From Halomonas sp. (GTDB taxonomy: Bacteria; Pseudomonadota; Gammaproteobacteria; Pseudomonadales; Halomonadaceae), in the NCBI RefSeq assembly GCF_020832045.1, contig NZ_JAFIFK010000052.1, forward strand, positions 1 through 57,915: a DNA stretch of 57,915 nucleotides, written 5' to 3'. Below are positions 9,136-17,976 of the stretch, in pieces. The notes under the pieces are model-generated. The model had not been told where the DNA came from. It was given only the letters and a program-made list of their open reading frames with translations, and made no database searches. A program made the position numbers and the translations under genes. How positions within the stretch are numbered: the first letter of the stretch is position 1; each line of letters starts with the position of its first letter.

Positions 9136-10051
9136 AAGCGTCTCCACTCTCACGGTAGCCATACAAAAAGGCATCGGCCACGTGCCGCAGCGGTGCCACA
9201 TCCACATCGCTTTGCCCAGCCGCGATCAGCTCGGCAAAGTGAGCATACATCGTTGCGTATTCGCTCTCTTGCGCTTCCAGCTCGAGCTGACCGTCAATGC
9301 TTAGCCTACATCCCCCCCGAGTCAGGCTCAGCCGACCGGCCTCGGTCTCGACATGGATATCCCAGATCTGAGGCCCGGTCTGGCGAAAATCGAAGTCGGC
9401 CTGCATGACCCCACCCTGCGAATCGGCAAACGACAGCTCGGCAGCAATCGGCGTCTGGCAATTGGCAGGAACCAAAAGCCGCGCCTGACGCAGAAAGAAC
9501 GGCTGCGGCAGAATGGTGGTCGCAACCGACAGTGCGTTGATGCCAGGGTCGAAGACGCCCATGCCACCGGGCTGCCAGATCCATGCCTGCCCTGGGTGCC
9601 AGACCCGGACATCCTCCTTCCACTCTATCGCAACGTGATGAACGCATCGCGCCGCCAGCCACTCTCTGGCCCGGGCGACCCCCGGAGCGAAGCGCGAGTG
9701 CCAGGCGGCAAACAGGCTGACTCCCTGCTTGGCTGCCATGGCGATCAGGTCTTCCACCTCGCTCAGAGTGGCCCCCGGCGGTTTCTCCAGCAGCACATGC
9801 TTACCATGGCTGAGTGCCAACCGTGCCAAGGTGTGACGAATATGGGCCGGGGTGCAGATCGCCACGGCAGTGATCTCGGGCCAGTCATCTAGCATCGCTG
9901 CCAGGGTTTCGTAGGCTGGCACGTCGTCAAGAGACGCAAACGGGTCGGCAGTGGCAACCAGGCGGCAGCCAGTCGTTGCGGCTATCGCCGGCAGGTGCTG
10001 GTCCCTGGCGATCTTGCCCACGCCCACCAGGCCGATAGTGACATCAGACAT
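9101..10051 (-). CDS. L-arabinose / D-galactose 1-dehydrogenase (Gfo/Idh/MocA family)
   Basis: About 316 residues. An N-terminal Rossmann fold (IGLVGVGKIARDQHLPAI) is followed by VLLEKPPGATLSEV, which carries the EKP motif, and by WHSRFAPGVARAREWLA, WKEDVRVWHPGQ and GVFDPGINALS. These segments are nearly identical to Azospirillum L-arabinose 1-dehydrogenase and related D-galactose dehydrogenases, which oxidise the sugar to its 1,4-lactone with NAD(P)+. I start it at 10051 (MSDVTIG), not at the upstream in-frame ATG at 10102, because the Rossmann strand begins there. It follows the GntR regulator on the same strand. It is a second aldose dehydrogenase with a fold unrelated to the SDR at 280-1050. 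Confidence 0.88.
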   Translation of the reverse strand: MSDVTIGLVGVGKIARDQHLPAIAATTGCRLVATADPFASLDDVPAYETLAAMLDDWPEITAVAICTPAHIRHTLARLALSHGKHVLLEKPPGATLSEVEDLIAMAAKQGVSLFAAWHSRFAPGVARAREWLAARCVHHVAIEWKEDVRVWHPGQAWIWQPGGMGVFDPGINALSVATTILPQPFFLRQARLLVPANCQTPIAAELSFADSQGGVMQADFDFRQTGPQIWDIHVETEAGRLSLTRGGCRLSIDGQLELEAQESEYATMYAHFAELIAAGQSDVDVAPLRHVADAFLYGYRESGDAFIESPVGSVAR

Positions 10052-10111
10052 GACGCTGCCTCGTAGTCGGGATAGGAGAAAAGATGGCAGATGCCATGGC
10101 AATCGAAACGC

Positions 10112-10912
10112 TCAGGGCAGCTCGAAACCACGGCCCAGTGAGCTGGCACCAGGTTCGAGCCCCAAGGCGTCAGCGGTGCCGGCAAGCACGGCCTGGGCGG
10201 CCAGAAAGGCTTCCTTAGGACGCCGCATCCGAATGCTTTCCATCACTTGCCGATGGCGCTCGAGGCTCTCCTCGGGGTCACTGGCATTCTCGTTGGACAT
10301 GGTCACCAGCAGGTGGATCGACGGCCTGAGGATATGCGACAGCTGCGCCCAGACGATGTTGTGGGTGGCCTTGAAGATCGCCACGTGGAAGGCCACGTCA
10401 CACTCGCTGTGCAGGCGCCGCTCCTCGGCGCAGCTGGCATTGCGCAGGTTCTGTCCCAACCCCTCGAAGGCTTCCTCGATGGCGACCAGGTCGCGAGCCG
10501 TGGCTCGCCGCGCCGCCGTCATCGCGACGTAGGGCTCGACGTCGAGACGAAAGGCCAGTATCTCCCGCTGGATCTCTGGATTGGGCGCCGCATAGCGTGA
10601 CATCCATTCGGTCACCTGTGGGTCGAGGATATGCCACTCGGCATACTCGCGTACCTTGGACCCGTGACCGGAGATACGCTCGATGATGCCGACATCGACC
10701 AGTTGACGAAGGTCGCTGCGCACCGCCGAGCGGTTGATGGCGAAGCGCTCGCAAAGGTCGAGCTCCCGGGGCACGAAGTCGCCCGGCTGATAGCGCCCGG
10801 CGAAGATCGCCTCGGCCAGGTATTCGGCGATGCTGGCGCGGGCCGGTGGCTTGCGTAGGGATGAGGTCACGGCGATAAAATCCTGTTTCGATTCCTGAAT
10901 ATCATAACGCAC
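10112..10912 (-). CDS. GntR-family regulator with FCD domain
   Basis: A 266-residue FadR-subfamily GntR regulator. The winged helix is at about residues 27-90 (IAEYLAEAIFAGRYQPGDFVPRELDL...RSAVRSDLRQLVDVGIIERISGHGSKV). The all-helical FCD domain follows, with its metal-site pattern (R.DVE near 127, D/H in CDVAFHVAIF near 173-180, RHRQV near 220). FCD regulators usually sense sugar acids. It starts with GTG at 10912, overlapping the EamA stop by 11 bp; a second GTG at 10870 is possible. It sits between the EamA transporter and the arabinose dehydrogenase in the xylD operon and likely controls that operon or the divergent TRAP operon. Confidence 0.85.
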   Translation of the reverse strand: MRYDIQESKQDFIAVTSSLRKPPARASIAEYLAEAIFAGRYQPGDFVPRELDLCERFAINRSAVRSDLRQLVDVGIIERISGHGSKVREYAEWHILDPQVTEWMSRYAAPNPEIQREILAFRLDVEPYVAMTAARRATARDLVAIEEAFEGLGQNLRNASCAEERRLHSECDVAFHVAIFKATHNIVWAQLSHILRPSIHLLVTMSNENASDPEESLERHRQVMESIRMRRPKEAFLAAQAVLAGTADALGLEPGASSLGRGFELP

Positions 10913-11846
10913 TCGACCGGCCTGCCGGCTCTCGCAGCGCTGGGTCGACCCCCGCCCGCAGCCTCAGCTCCAGCCGGCGCTCATATAGCCCCTTGGCAAA
11001 TAGCGTGCCAAGCACCAGCACGCCGCCGACCATTGCCATCGGCGCCGGCTGCTCGGCGAGAATCCACCAGGCCAGCAAGGTGCCCACGACTACCTCCAGC
11101 AATAGCAGCAGGCCCACTTCCGCGGCGGGCAGATAGAGGGGCCCGCGCTGCAGCAGGGTGACCCCGCAGGGCACGATGATCAAACACAGCAGGACCACCA
11201 CGGCGAGCTGGTTCGGTGCCGGCAGCGACGGCTCACTGCCGGCGAGCCAGAACAGTCCGGCGATGCTACCGACGATGAGACCGTTGAAGACCAGCATCGG
11301 GCTCATGTCGACGCCCGGGCGCGTGCGGCATAGCGTGAAATTGATGGCCAAGGTGGTGGCCGCCATCAAGGCGAAGGCATTGCCCACCCAGGAACCGGCA
11401 CCCGCATCGTCCAAGGCGATCATGGCGATACCCGCCAGGCACAGCCAGATCGCCAGCCAGGTTCGCCGTGGCAATCGCTCCTTGAGGATCACCCAGGACA
11501 AGGCTGCCGCTATCAGTGGGGCACCCGCCAATATCATCAGCACGTTGCCCGCCTTTGTGTACTGATTGCCGAGCACGAAGCCGCAAGTGGTCAGGCTGAA
11601 CAGCAGTGCCACGGCGATACCGGTCCAGCCGCAGCGGCGATAGGCCGCCAGGGTCCCACGGCCGTAGCGTACCAGGGCGATCAGCAGGAAACCCAGTGCC
11701 GAGAGAAAACCCCGCCACATCAGGATCTCCGCATCGGGAAGCCCTGCCACTTTGATCAGCAGCGCATCGGGCGCCATGATCAGCGCCCCGCCGCCGGTCA
11801 GCAGCAGCCCCTGTTGGCGGTGTGACAATGTGCTCAAGCGGCTCAT
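10902..11846 (-). CDS. EamA/DMT-family membrane transporter
   Basis: About 314 residues with some ten hydrophobic helices arranged as two EamA repeats. The basic C-terminus (YERRLELRLRAG) is probably cytoplasmic. The frame opens at 11888 but MSRLSTLSH at 11846 fits best, one base after the xylD stop, suggesting coupled translation. DMT proteins export or import small metabolites. Here, between xylonate dehydratase and a GntR regulator, it may move a sugar acid or relieve intermediate build-up. The substrate cannot be told from sequence. Confidence 0.8.
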   Translation of the reverse strand: MSRLSTLSHRQQGLLLTGGGALIMAPDALLIKVAGLPDAEILMWRGFLSALGFLLIALVRYGRGTLAAYRRCGWTGIAVALLFSLTTCGFVLGNQYTKAGNVLMILAGAPLIAAALSWVILKERLPRRTWLAIWLCLAGIAMIALDDAGAGSWVGNAFALMAATTLAINFTLCRTRPGVDMSPMLVFNGLIVGSIAGLFWLAGSEPSLPAPNQLAVVVLLCLIIVPCGVTLLQRGPLYLPAAEVGLLLLLEVVVGTLLAWWILAEQPAPMAMVGGVLVLGTLFAKGLYERRLELRLRAGVDPALREPAGRSSAL

Positions 11847-11847
11847 T

Positions 11848-13650
11848 TCAATGATTGTCTCGCGGGGGGCTCTGGCGGGCCACGTCACGATACTTGGTAG
11901 CCAGATCCAATGTCATGCCCCGATTCAGTGGCTCTACGATACTGCGCTGAATCTCTTGCCAGGGGGTTTGATGGGCAGGATAAGCATAGCCGCCGCGAGC
12001 CTCGAGTCGCTGACGACGCGCCGCGATTTCAGCGTCGTCCACCAACAGCCGTACTTCACCGCGACGCAGATCGACGCGCAAACGGTCGCCATCCTCGAGC
12101 AGTGCCAGCCCCCCACCGGTGGCCGCTTCCGGCGCGGCATTGAGGATTGACGGTGAGCCGGAGGTCCCCGACTGACGGCCGTCCCCCAGACACGGCAACG
12201 ACTCGATACCGCGCTGGAGCAGGGCCGCTGGCGGCTGCATGTTGACCACCTCGGCGCCGCCGGGGTGGCCCACCGGTCCGGCACCACGCATCACCAGAAT
12301 GGTACGCTCGTCGATGCCCAACTGCGGATCGTCGATGCGCGCATGGTAATCCTCGGAGCCGTCGAACACCGCCACCTTGCCTTCGAAGGCTTCCGGGTCG
12401 TCAGGGTCACTGAGAAAGCGCGCACGGAAGTCCGGCGAGATCACGCTCGTCTTCATCAACGCCGAGTCGAACAGGTTGCCCTTCAAATTGAGGAAACCGG
12501 CGTGTTCCACCAGCGGGTTGGCATAGCGGCGGATCGCCTCCTCATCCCGGGTCTCATGGCCCTGCAGGTTCTCCGCGAGCGTCCGCCCATTGACGGTCAC
12601 CACGTCGCCATGGATCTTGCCGCCGGCGAGCAGTTCATGCAGCACGGCCGGCACCCCACCCGCACGGTAGAACTCTTCACACAGGTAAGCCCCGGCTGGC
12701 ATCACGTTGGCCAGCAACGGCACCTCGTAACCGAGGCGCTGCCAGTCGTCATTAGTGAGCTCGACACCGGCATGGCGAGCAATGGCGTTGATGTGCACCG
12801 GGGCATTGCTGGAACCACCCAGAGCCGAACAGGTGACGATGGCATTCTCGAACGCCTCACGGGTAAGGATATCCAGCGGTCGCAGGTCCTCCCAGACCAT
12901 CTCCACGATGCGTGCTCCGGTATCGAAAGCGACCATGGCACGCTCCTTGTACGGCGCCGGTATCACGGCAGAGCCGGGTAGGCTCATGCCCAGCGCTTCG
13001 GCCATGGAATTCATGGTCGAGGCAGTGCCCATGGTGTTGCAGTGGCCAATGGAGGGCGCCGAATCGCTGGCCCGCGAAAGGAACTCGGCATAGTCGATAT
13101 CACCGGCAGCCAGGCGTTTGCGCAGCTCCCAGATGATGGTACCCGAGCCGACCCGTTCCGCGCCGCGCCAGCCGTTTAGCATCGGCCCGCCGGACAAGAC
13201 GATAGCCGGAATATTGACCGTCGCCGCAGCCATCAGCGCCGCCGGAGTCGTCTTGTCGCAGCCGGTAGTCAGCACCACGCCATCCAGAGGATAGCCGTGC
13301 AATACCTCCACCAGCCCCAGATAAGCCAAGTTGCGGTCGAGTGCCGCGGTGGGACGACGCACGTTCTCGTGAATCGGATGCATGGGGAACTCGAACGGCA
13401 CGCCACCTGCGCCACGGATGCCATCCTTGACCCGTTTCACCAGTTCGATGTGGTGGCGATTGCAGGGCGTCAAGTCCGAGCCGGACTGGCTGATGCCGAT
13501 GATCGGCTTGCCGCTGGTCAGCTCTTCGAAGGTCAGCCCGTAGTTGAGGTAGCGCTCGACGCATAGCGCCGTGGTCCCCGGGTGCTCGGGATTGTCGAAC
13601 CAGTAGCGTGACCGAAGCTGGTCGGGGCTGATCCGGTGTGGCTTGGCCAT
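11848..13650 (-). CDS. xylD: D-xylonate dehydratase, XylD-type (IlvD/Edd family)
   Basis: About 600 residues. The start [23 protein letters not shown], then [46 protein letters not shown] and [20 protein letters not shown] parallel Caulobacter XylD almost throughout. It would dehydrate D-xylonate to 2-keto-3-deoxy-D-xylonate using a [2Fe-2S] cluster; ligand cysteines are in the first three motifs. Upstream codons to 13809 read through the intergenic region, so 13650 is chosen. It is the first gene of the operon xylD-EamA-GntR-arabinose dehydrogenase and is divergent from the TRAP operon that carries xylX. It is clearly a different subfamily from the dehydratase at 2669-4414. Confidence 0.9.
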   Translation of the reverse strand: MAKPHRISPDQLRSRYWFDNPEHPGTTALCVERYLNYGLTFEELTSGKPIIGISQSGSDLTPCNRHHIELVKRVKDGIRGAGGVPFEFPMHPIHENVRRPTAALDRNLAYLGLVEVLHGYPLDGVVLTTGCDKTTPAALMAAATVNIPAIVLSGGPMLNGWRGAERVGSGTIIWELRKRLAAGDIDYAEFLSRASDSAPSIGHCNTMGTASTMNSMAEALGMSLPGSAVIPAPYKERAMVAFDTGARIVEMVWEDLRPLDILTREAFENAIVTCSALGGSSNAPVHINAIARHAGVELTNDDWQRLGYEVPLLANVMPAGAYLCEEFYRAGGVPAVLHELLAGGKIHGDVVTVNGRTLAENLQGHETRDEEAIRRYANPLVEHAGFLNLKGNLFDSALMKTSVISPDFRARFLSDPDDPEAFEGKVAVFDGSEDYHARIDDPQLGIDERTILVMRGAGPVGHPGGAEVVNMQPPAALLQRGIESLPCLGDGRQSGTSGSPSILNAAPEAATGGGLALLEDGDRLRVDLRRGEVRLLVDDAEIAARRQRLEARGGYAYPAHQTPWQEIQRSIVEPLNRGMTLDLATKYRDVARQSPPRDNH

Positions 13651-13911
13651 CGTCTCGCTCCACGCTTGAAGGGTAATGAAGGAAGGATGACACGGTGGCC
13701 TCCTCTTGCCGTTGACCTTACGCCTCAAGCCTCCGTGAAGTCGATACATACAAAAGTATATGTTGAACAAATAGCGAATAAGTCCGACATTCAATGCCAG
13801 GCATGGCAATCATCCATGTCGCTAAACGCGTACCCCACAACAACAACGCACCGCGCAGACAGCCAGACGCTGAGACATCACCCAGCGCCACTGCGCCTGG
13901 AGGCTCACACC
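13651..13911. promoter_or_regulatory. xylD / TRAP divergent control region with a candidate GntR operator
   Basis: This 261-bp gap separates two divergent catabolic operons. Its AT-rich centre holds CATACAAAAGTATATG at 13747-13762, an inverted repeat ATAC-AAAA-GTAT with near-symmetric flanks. It is compatible in size with sites bound by FCD-type GntR dimers. TATACT on the minus strand (13756-13761) could be the xylD -10 box, so a repressor here would block it. A strong GGAGG ribosome site precedes dctP at 13912. No function has been tested. Confidence 0.4.
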
Positions 13912-14991
13912 ATGCACACCCCTTGGAAGCTCACCCTGGCAATGACGGGCGCCGCACTCATTGGCATGAGCCCCGTCTTCGCTGCAGCCCCCGACCTTTC
14001 CGACCCGCCTCCCATCGAGGGCGAGGTGATCACCGAGGATCTCGGTTCCCACACCATCCGCGTCGGCCTCGGCCTCGCCGAGACCTCACCGCTGTATATC
14101 TCCACACGCTATTTCGGCGACATTCTTTCCGAGCGCAGTGAGGGTCGCTTGTCTGTCAATGTCTTTCCCAATAGCCAGTTGGGCGACGATGCTCAGATGA
14201 TGGAGATGCTGCAGACCGGCTCGCTGGACATGACCATTCCTTCGACGTCGCCCGCCACGACCTATGTGCCGGAACTCGCCGTCTTCGATCTGCCGTTCCT
14301 GCTGCCGACCCGTGAAGCCGCTATAGCTGTACTGGAAAGCGATGTCGCCCTTGGCCTTCTCGACAAGTTCGATGGCACCGGCATCAAGGCCTTTGCCTAT
14401 CACGAGAATGGCTACCGTCAGCTCACCAACAGCGTGCGGCCGGTTGAGTCGCCCGACGATGTGGCCGGGCTGGATGTCCGCGGCCTGACCATTCGCACCA
14501 TGGAGAACCCGGTTCAGTTGAGCATCTGGGAAGCCTTGGGCGCCAACCCTACTCCGATGGCGTTCGGCGAAGTGTTCTCGGCCATGGAACAGGGTGTGAT
14601 CGACGGCCAGGAGAACCCTTGGAGCACCATCCTGACCTCCAATTTCCATGAGGTGCAGGATTACGGCGCTGAGACACGCCACGTCTATACCCCCTTCATC
14701 ATCATGATGTCCGAGCGTACCTGGGATCGGCTGGATCCGGCCTATCAGGAACTGGTGCGGGAAGCGGCCCAGGAGGCAGCGGCCTACGAGATCCAACTGG
14801 CAACCGAGTACGACGACTGGGCCCGTGATCAGCTCGAGGAGCGCGGCATGCAGATCACTCGCCTCGATGACGACCAGATCGCCGCCTTCCAGGAAGCGGT
14901 CCAGCCCGTCTACGACCAGTGGGGGCCGCGTATCGGCGAGGATCTGATCGCCGAGATCCAGGGAATCGTAGACTCCACCACCAGCGAATAA
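13912..14991 (+). CDS. dctP: TRAP transporter solute-binding protein DctP
   Basis: 359 residues with a signal peptide (WKLTLAMTGAALIGMSPVFA, cleavage near residue 24) and the DctP fold. Typical elements are TSPLYISTRYFGDILSERSEGRLSVNVFPNSQLGDD, GSLDMTIPSTSP, GLTIRTMENP and EQGVIDGQENPWS, the last being the binding-helix signature. The conserved ligand-carboxylate arginine is in the IRTMENP segment. TRAP binders mostly take organic acids; the setting between xylonate dehydratase and a keto-acid dehydratase suggests pentonates such as xylonate or arabonate. The start at 13912 follows GGAGG; earlier in-frame codons have no signal sequence. Confidence 0.88.
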   Translation: MHTPWKLTLAMTGAALIGMSPVFAAAPDLSDPPPIEGEVITEDLGSHTIRVGLGLAETSPLYISTRYFGDILSERSEGRLSVNVFPNSQLGDDAQMMEMLQTGSLDMTIPSTSPATTYVPELAVFDLPFLLPTREAAIAVLESDVALGLLDKFDGTGIKAFAYHENGYRQLTNSVRPVESPDDVAGLDVRGLTIRTMENPVQLSIWEALGANPTPMAFGEVFSAMEQGVIDGQENPWSTILTSNFHEVQDYGAETRHVYTPFIIMMSERTWDRLDPAYQELVREAAQEAAAYEIQLATEYDDWARDQLEERGMQITRLDDDQIAAFQEAVQPVYDQWGPRIGEDLIAEIQGIVDSTTSE

Positions 14992-15039
14992 CCCCCGACT
15001 TCCGCGGACATGTTCCGACTGAATCGTTCTGACTGACTT

Positions 15040-15063
15040 GCAGGGCAGGGACTTCCTCCCTGC
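15040..15063 (+). other. dctP-dctQ intergenic hairpin
   Basis: GCAGGG at 15040-15045 pairs with CCCTGC at 15058-15063 in the 89-bp gap between the binding protein and permease genes, just before the dctQ ribosome site. It has no U-tract. It may stabilise the dctP segment of the mRNA; role inferred. Confidence 0.4.
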
Positions 15064-15080
15064 GCTGTCCGGAGTGCTCC

Positions 15081-15647
15081 ATGATCTCGTCCCCTCCGCC
15101 CGATCCTTCCGAGTATCTCGACGACCCCAACCGCAAGGCGCTGGAGATCGATATCGAGGCCCGCCAGGGGCCGGCTCTGTTCCGCTGGCTGACGGTGCTC
15201 ATGGAGCACCTGATTGCCACGATCCTCGTGGCGCTGATCGTCTCGGTGTCGGGCAACGTGGTGGGCCGCGCGCTGTTCAACCGTTCGCTGCCATGGGCCG
15301 ACGAGTTGGCCCGCATGCTGTTCATCTGGCTGATCTTCATCGGCGCCGCGGCGGCCTTTGCCCGTTACGAGCATATCGCCGTGGACTTCCTGGTACGTCG
15401 CCTCAAGCCCCGCGCCGCCCATGTGCTCTACCTGATTCAGCACCTGATCATCATGGGCCTGATGGGCGTACTGATCTGGGGCGGCTACGTCGTGCTATCC
15501 CGCTCGACCGGACGCACCGCCATCCTCGGGGTGCCCTGGAACCTGATCAATATCTCGCTGGTACTCAGCGCCGCCTTTATCGGTGCCGTTGCCCTCTGGC
15601 GCGCCTGGCGAAGCATCACCCTGATTCGTACCGGCCAGGAGGAGTAG
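15081..15647 (+). CDS. dctQ: TRAP transporter small permease DctQ
   Basis: 188 residues with four hydrophobic helices (LMEHLIATILVALIVSVSG; ELARMLFIWLIFIGAAAAF; a segment around 120-140; and NISLVLSAAFIGAVALW). The DctQ hallmark of a conserved acidic-W-ADELARMLFIW segment is seen at about 74-90. The charged N-terminus of about 35 residues is cytoplasmic. It pairs with DctM, whose gene starts 3 bp downstream, to form the sodium-driven transporter fed by the DctP at 13912. Confidence 0.88.
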   Translation: MISSPPPDPSEYLDDPNRKALEIDIEARQGPALFRWLTVLMEHLIATILVALIVSVSGNVVGRALFNRSLPWADELARMLFIWLIFIGAAAAFARYEHIAVDFLVRRLKPRAAHVLYLIQHLIIMGLMGVLIWGGYVVLSRSTGRTAILGVPWNLINISLVLSAAFIGAVALWRAWRSITLIRTGQEE

Positions 15648-15650
15648 TGC

Positions 15651-16937
15651 ATGCTGTGGATCTTTCTCGGAATCCTATTTGTCACCATCGCCTTGGGCCT
15701 ACCGATCGCCTTCGGCCTCGGTGTGGCCGCGGTGGTCCTGGCGGTACTGTCCGACATTCCCTTGTCGATCCTGATCGAGCAGTCGGTGCGCGGGGTCAAC
15801 AACTTCCCGCTGCTGGCGATCCCGTTCTTCATCCTGGTGGGTGAAGTGATGAGCACCGGCGGCATCGCCCGCCGGCTGATGGAGCTGGCCGGCGCCCTGG
15901 TCGGATTCATCCGCGGCGGCCTGGGCCAAGTGGCCATCACCGGCTCGATGTTCTTCGGCGGCATCAGCGGCTCGGCCGTGGCGGACACTGCCGCCACCGG
16001 CTCGATGATGATCCCGTCGATGAAGCAGCAAGGCTACTCCGCCCCCCACGCCACCGCCATCAACACGGTGTCGTCGGTGATAGGCATCATCATCCCGCCC
16101 TCGATTCCGCTGATTCTGTTCGGCATCGTCACCGAGACCTCGATCAGCCGGCTGTTCATCGCCGGCATCGTGCCGGGCCTGTTGATCGGTTTCGGGCTGA
16201 TGGTCACCACCTTCATCATGGCCAGCTTCGGCGGCAGCGCCGGGCAGACCCGCAAGTTCCGCCTCGACCTGCTGTGGCAGGCCTTCAAGGCCGCCTGGCT
16301 GGCGTTGGTGCTGCCGGTGATCGTGATCGGCGGCATCATCGGCGGGGTGTTCACCGCCACCGAAGCGGCGGTAGTGGCGCTGCTCTACTCGCTGTTCATC
16401 TCCTTGGTCTTCTACCGCGAGATCCGCCTGCGCGACCTGTGGGGCATGCTGATCCGCACCGCCCGTCTGACCGGCATGGTGTTGCTGCTGCTGGCATTCG
16501 CCACGGTGATCGCCTGGTTCCTGACCATCAACATGGTACCCCAGACCCTGGTGCGCCAGGTGCAGGCGATCACCCAGGAGCCGTTCCTGCTGCTGTTGAT
16601 CGTGGCCGCGCTGCTGCTGCTGGTGGGCTTCGTAATGGATCTGACCCCGGCCATGGTAATCATGGCGCCGATGCTGACACCGATCGTCACTACGGTGGGT
16701 GTCGACGCCGCCTACTTCGGCGTGCTGATGGCCTTCATTCTCGGTATCGGGCTGCTGACGCCGCCGGTGGGCACCTGTCTCTACGTAGGCTGCGGCGTAG
16801 GCAAGGTTTCCATGGAGTCGCTGGTCAAGGCGATGCTGCCCTACTACGCGGCGCTACTGGTCGTGCTGGTGATCCTGATCGCCTTCCCCGGCATCGTCAC
16901 CTGGCTACCGGACCTCACCGCCGTGCGCGGTAATTGA
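15651..16937 (+). CDS. dctM: TRAP transporter large permease DctM
   Basis: 428 residues with about twelve membrane segments. Family motifs are GLPIAFGLGVAAV near the N-terminus, FFGGISGSAVADTAATGSMMIPSM at about 102-125, IGIIIPPSIPLILFGIVT, and the C-terminal GVLMAFILGIGLLTPPVGTCLYVG. These glycine- and proline-rich segments form the sodium and substrate sites in the DctM family. It ends overlapping the open frame of the next gene, whose true start is at 16964. It is the third gene of the dctPQM-araD1-KGSADH-xylX operon. Confidence 0.92.
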   Translation: MLWIFLGILFVTIALGLPIAFGLGVAAVVLAVLSDIPLSILIEQSVRGVNNFPLLAIPFFILVGEVMSTGGIARRLMELAGALVGFIRGGLGQVAITGSMFFGGISGSAVADTAATGSMMIPSMKQQGYSAPHATAINTVSSVIGIIIPPSIPLILFGIVTETSISRLFIAGIVPGLLIGFGLMVTTFIMASFGGSAGQTRKFRLDLLWQAFKAAWLALVLPVIVIGGIIGGVFTATEAAVVALLYSLFISLVFYREIRLRDLWGMLIRTARLTGMVLLLLAFATVIAWFLTINMVPQTLVRQVQAITQEPFLLLLIVAALLLLVGFVMDLTPAMVIMAPMLTPIVTTVGVDAAYFGVLMAFILGIGLLTPPVGTCLYVGCGVGKVSMESLVKAMLPYYAALLVVLVILIAFPGIVTWLPDLTAVRGN

Positions 16938-16963
16938 TCACTAGATCGCACAAGGAATCTCGC

Positions 16964-17956
16964 ATGCGTTTGATTCAATATCTCGACCGAAACCTCCTGC
17001 GGGTGGCCGTGGTGGACAACCTTGATACGGTGCGACCCATCACGGTAGAGGGCGGCACCTATGCCCTGGCGCGTATCGCCATCGAAACGAGCCAGTCACT
17101 CGTCAACGTCATCGAGGCGAGGCTCGAAGACACCCGGATTGACTATCAGCAACTGATCGACGAGAAACGCCTGCTGCCGCCGCTGACCCATCCCGATCCG
17201 GCCCATTGTCTCGTCACCGGTACCGGCCTGACTCACCTGGGCAGCGCCGATACCCGCTCGGCGATGCATGCCAAGACCCAAGCGAGCGAGGAGGAACTGA
17301 CCGACTCCATGCGTATGTTCAAACTGGGCGTCGAGGGCGGCAAACCCACCCCCGGCGAGACCGGGACTCAGCCCGAGTGGTTCTACAAGGGCGACGGCGA
17401 CTGCGTGGTTGCACCGGAAGCCGAGATTCAGGTACCCGTCTTTGCCGAGGATGCCGGCGAAGAGCCGGAGCTGGCCGGGCTCTATGTGATTGGCGACGAC
17501 GGTCAACCCTGGCGGGTCGGCTACGCCATCGGTAACGAGTTCTCCGATCATGTCACCGAGCGCTTCAACTATCTGTGGCTGGCGCACTCCAAGCTGCGCG
17601 CCTGCAGTTTCGGGCCGGAACTGTTGATCAGTGAATTGCCCGGCCACCTGGAAGGCACCAGCCGTATCGTGCGCGGCGGCGAGACCCTGTGGGAAAAGCC
17701 ATTCCTCACCGGCGAAGCCAACATGGCCCATAGCCTGGCCAACCTGGAGTATCACCACTTCAAGTATTCGGGCTTTCGTCGCCCCGGCGATGTCCACGTG
17801 CATTTCTTCGGCACCGCGACCCTGAGCTTCGCCGATGGCATTCAGACCCAGGATGGCGACCGTTTCGATATCACTCTCCCCGAATTCGGCCGCCCCCTGC
17901 GTAATCCACTACGCTTCAAGGCGGACAGCTCCGCCATTGAAGTAAAACCGCTCTGA
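16964..17956 (+). CDS. FAH-family protein of the AraD1/GguC type
   Basis: 330 residues with a fumarylacetoacetate-hydrolase-like fold. The C-terminal half has [33 protein letters not shown] and [12 protein letters not shown], which carry the metal-binding acidic residues of the family. It resembles the AraD1/GguC proteins that lie beside sugar ABC transporters and pentose oxidation genes. Members of this superfamily dehydrate 2-keto-3-deoxy sugar acids. Since no DapA-family L-2-keto-3-deoxyarabonate dehydratase is visible here, this gene is a good candidate for that step; I infer this from context only. The start at 16964 follows AAGGAAT; the in-frame ATG at 16934 would overlap dctM. Confidence 0.78.
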   Translation: MRLIQYLDRNLLRVAVVDNLDTVRPITVEGGTYALARIAIETSQSLVNVIEARLEDTRIDYQQLIDEKRLLPPLTHPDPAHCLVTGTGLTHLGSADTRSAMHAKTQASEEELTDSMRMFKLGVEGGKPTPGETGTQPEWFYKGDGDCVVAPEAEIQVPVFAEDAGEEPELAGLYVIGDDGQPWRVGYAIGNEFSDHVTERFNYLWLAHSKLRACSFGPELLISELPGHLEGTSRIVRGGETLWEKPFLTGEANMAHSLANLEYHHFKYSGFRRPGDVHVHFFGTATLSFADGIQTQDGDRFDITLPEFGRPLRNPLRFKADSSAIEVKPL

Positions 17957-17976
17957 CAGCAAAGAAGGAGTTCATC

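Noticed and set aside
12265..12981. Long plus-strand frame opposite xylD, and similar frames opposite the other dehydratase
   Set aside because: They are antisense to well-conserved IlvD/Edd genes and have no ribosome site or recognisable fold.
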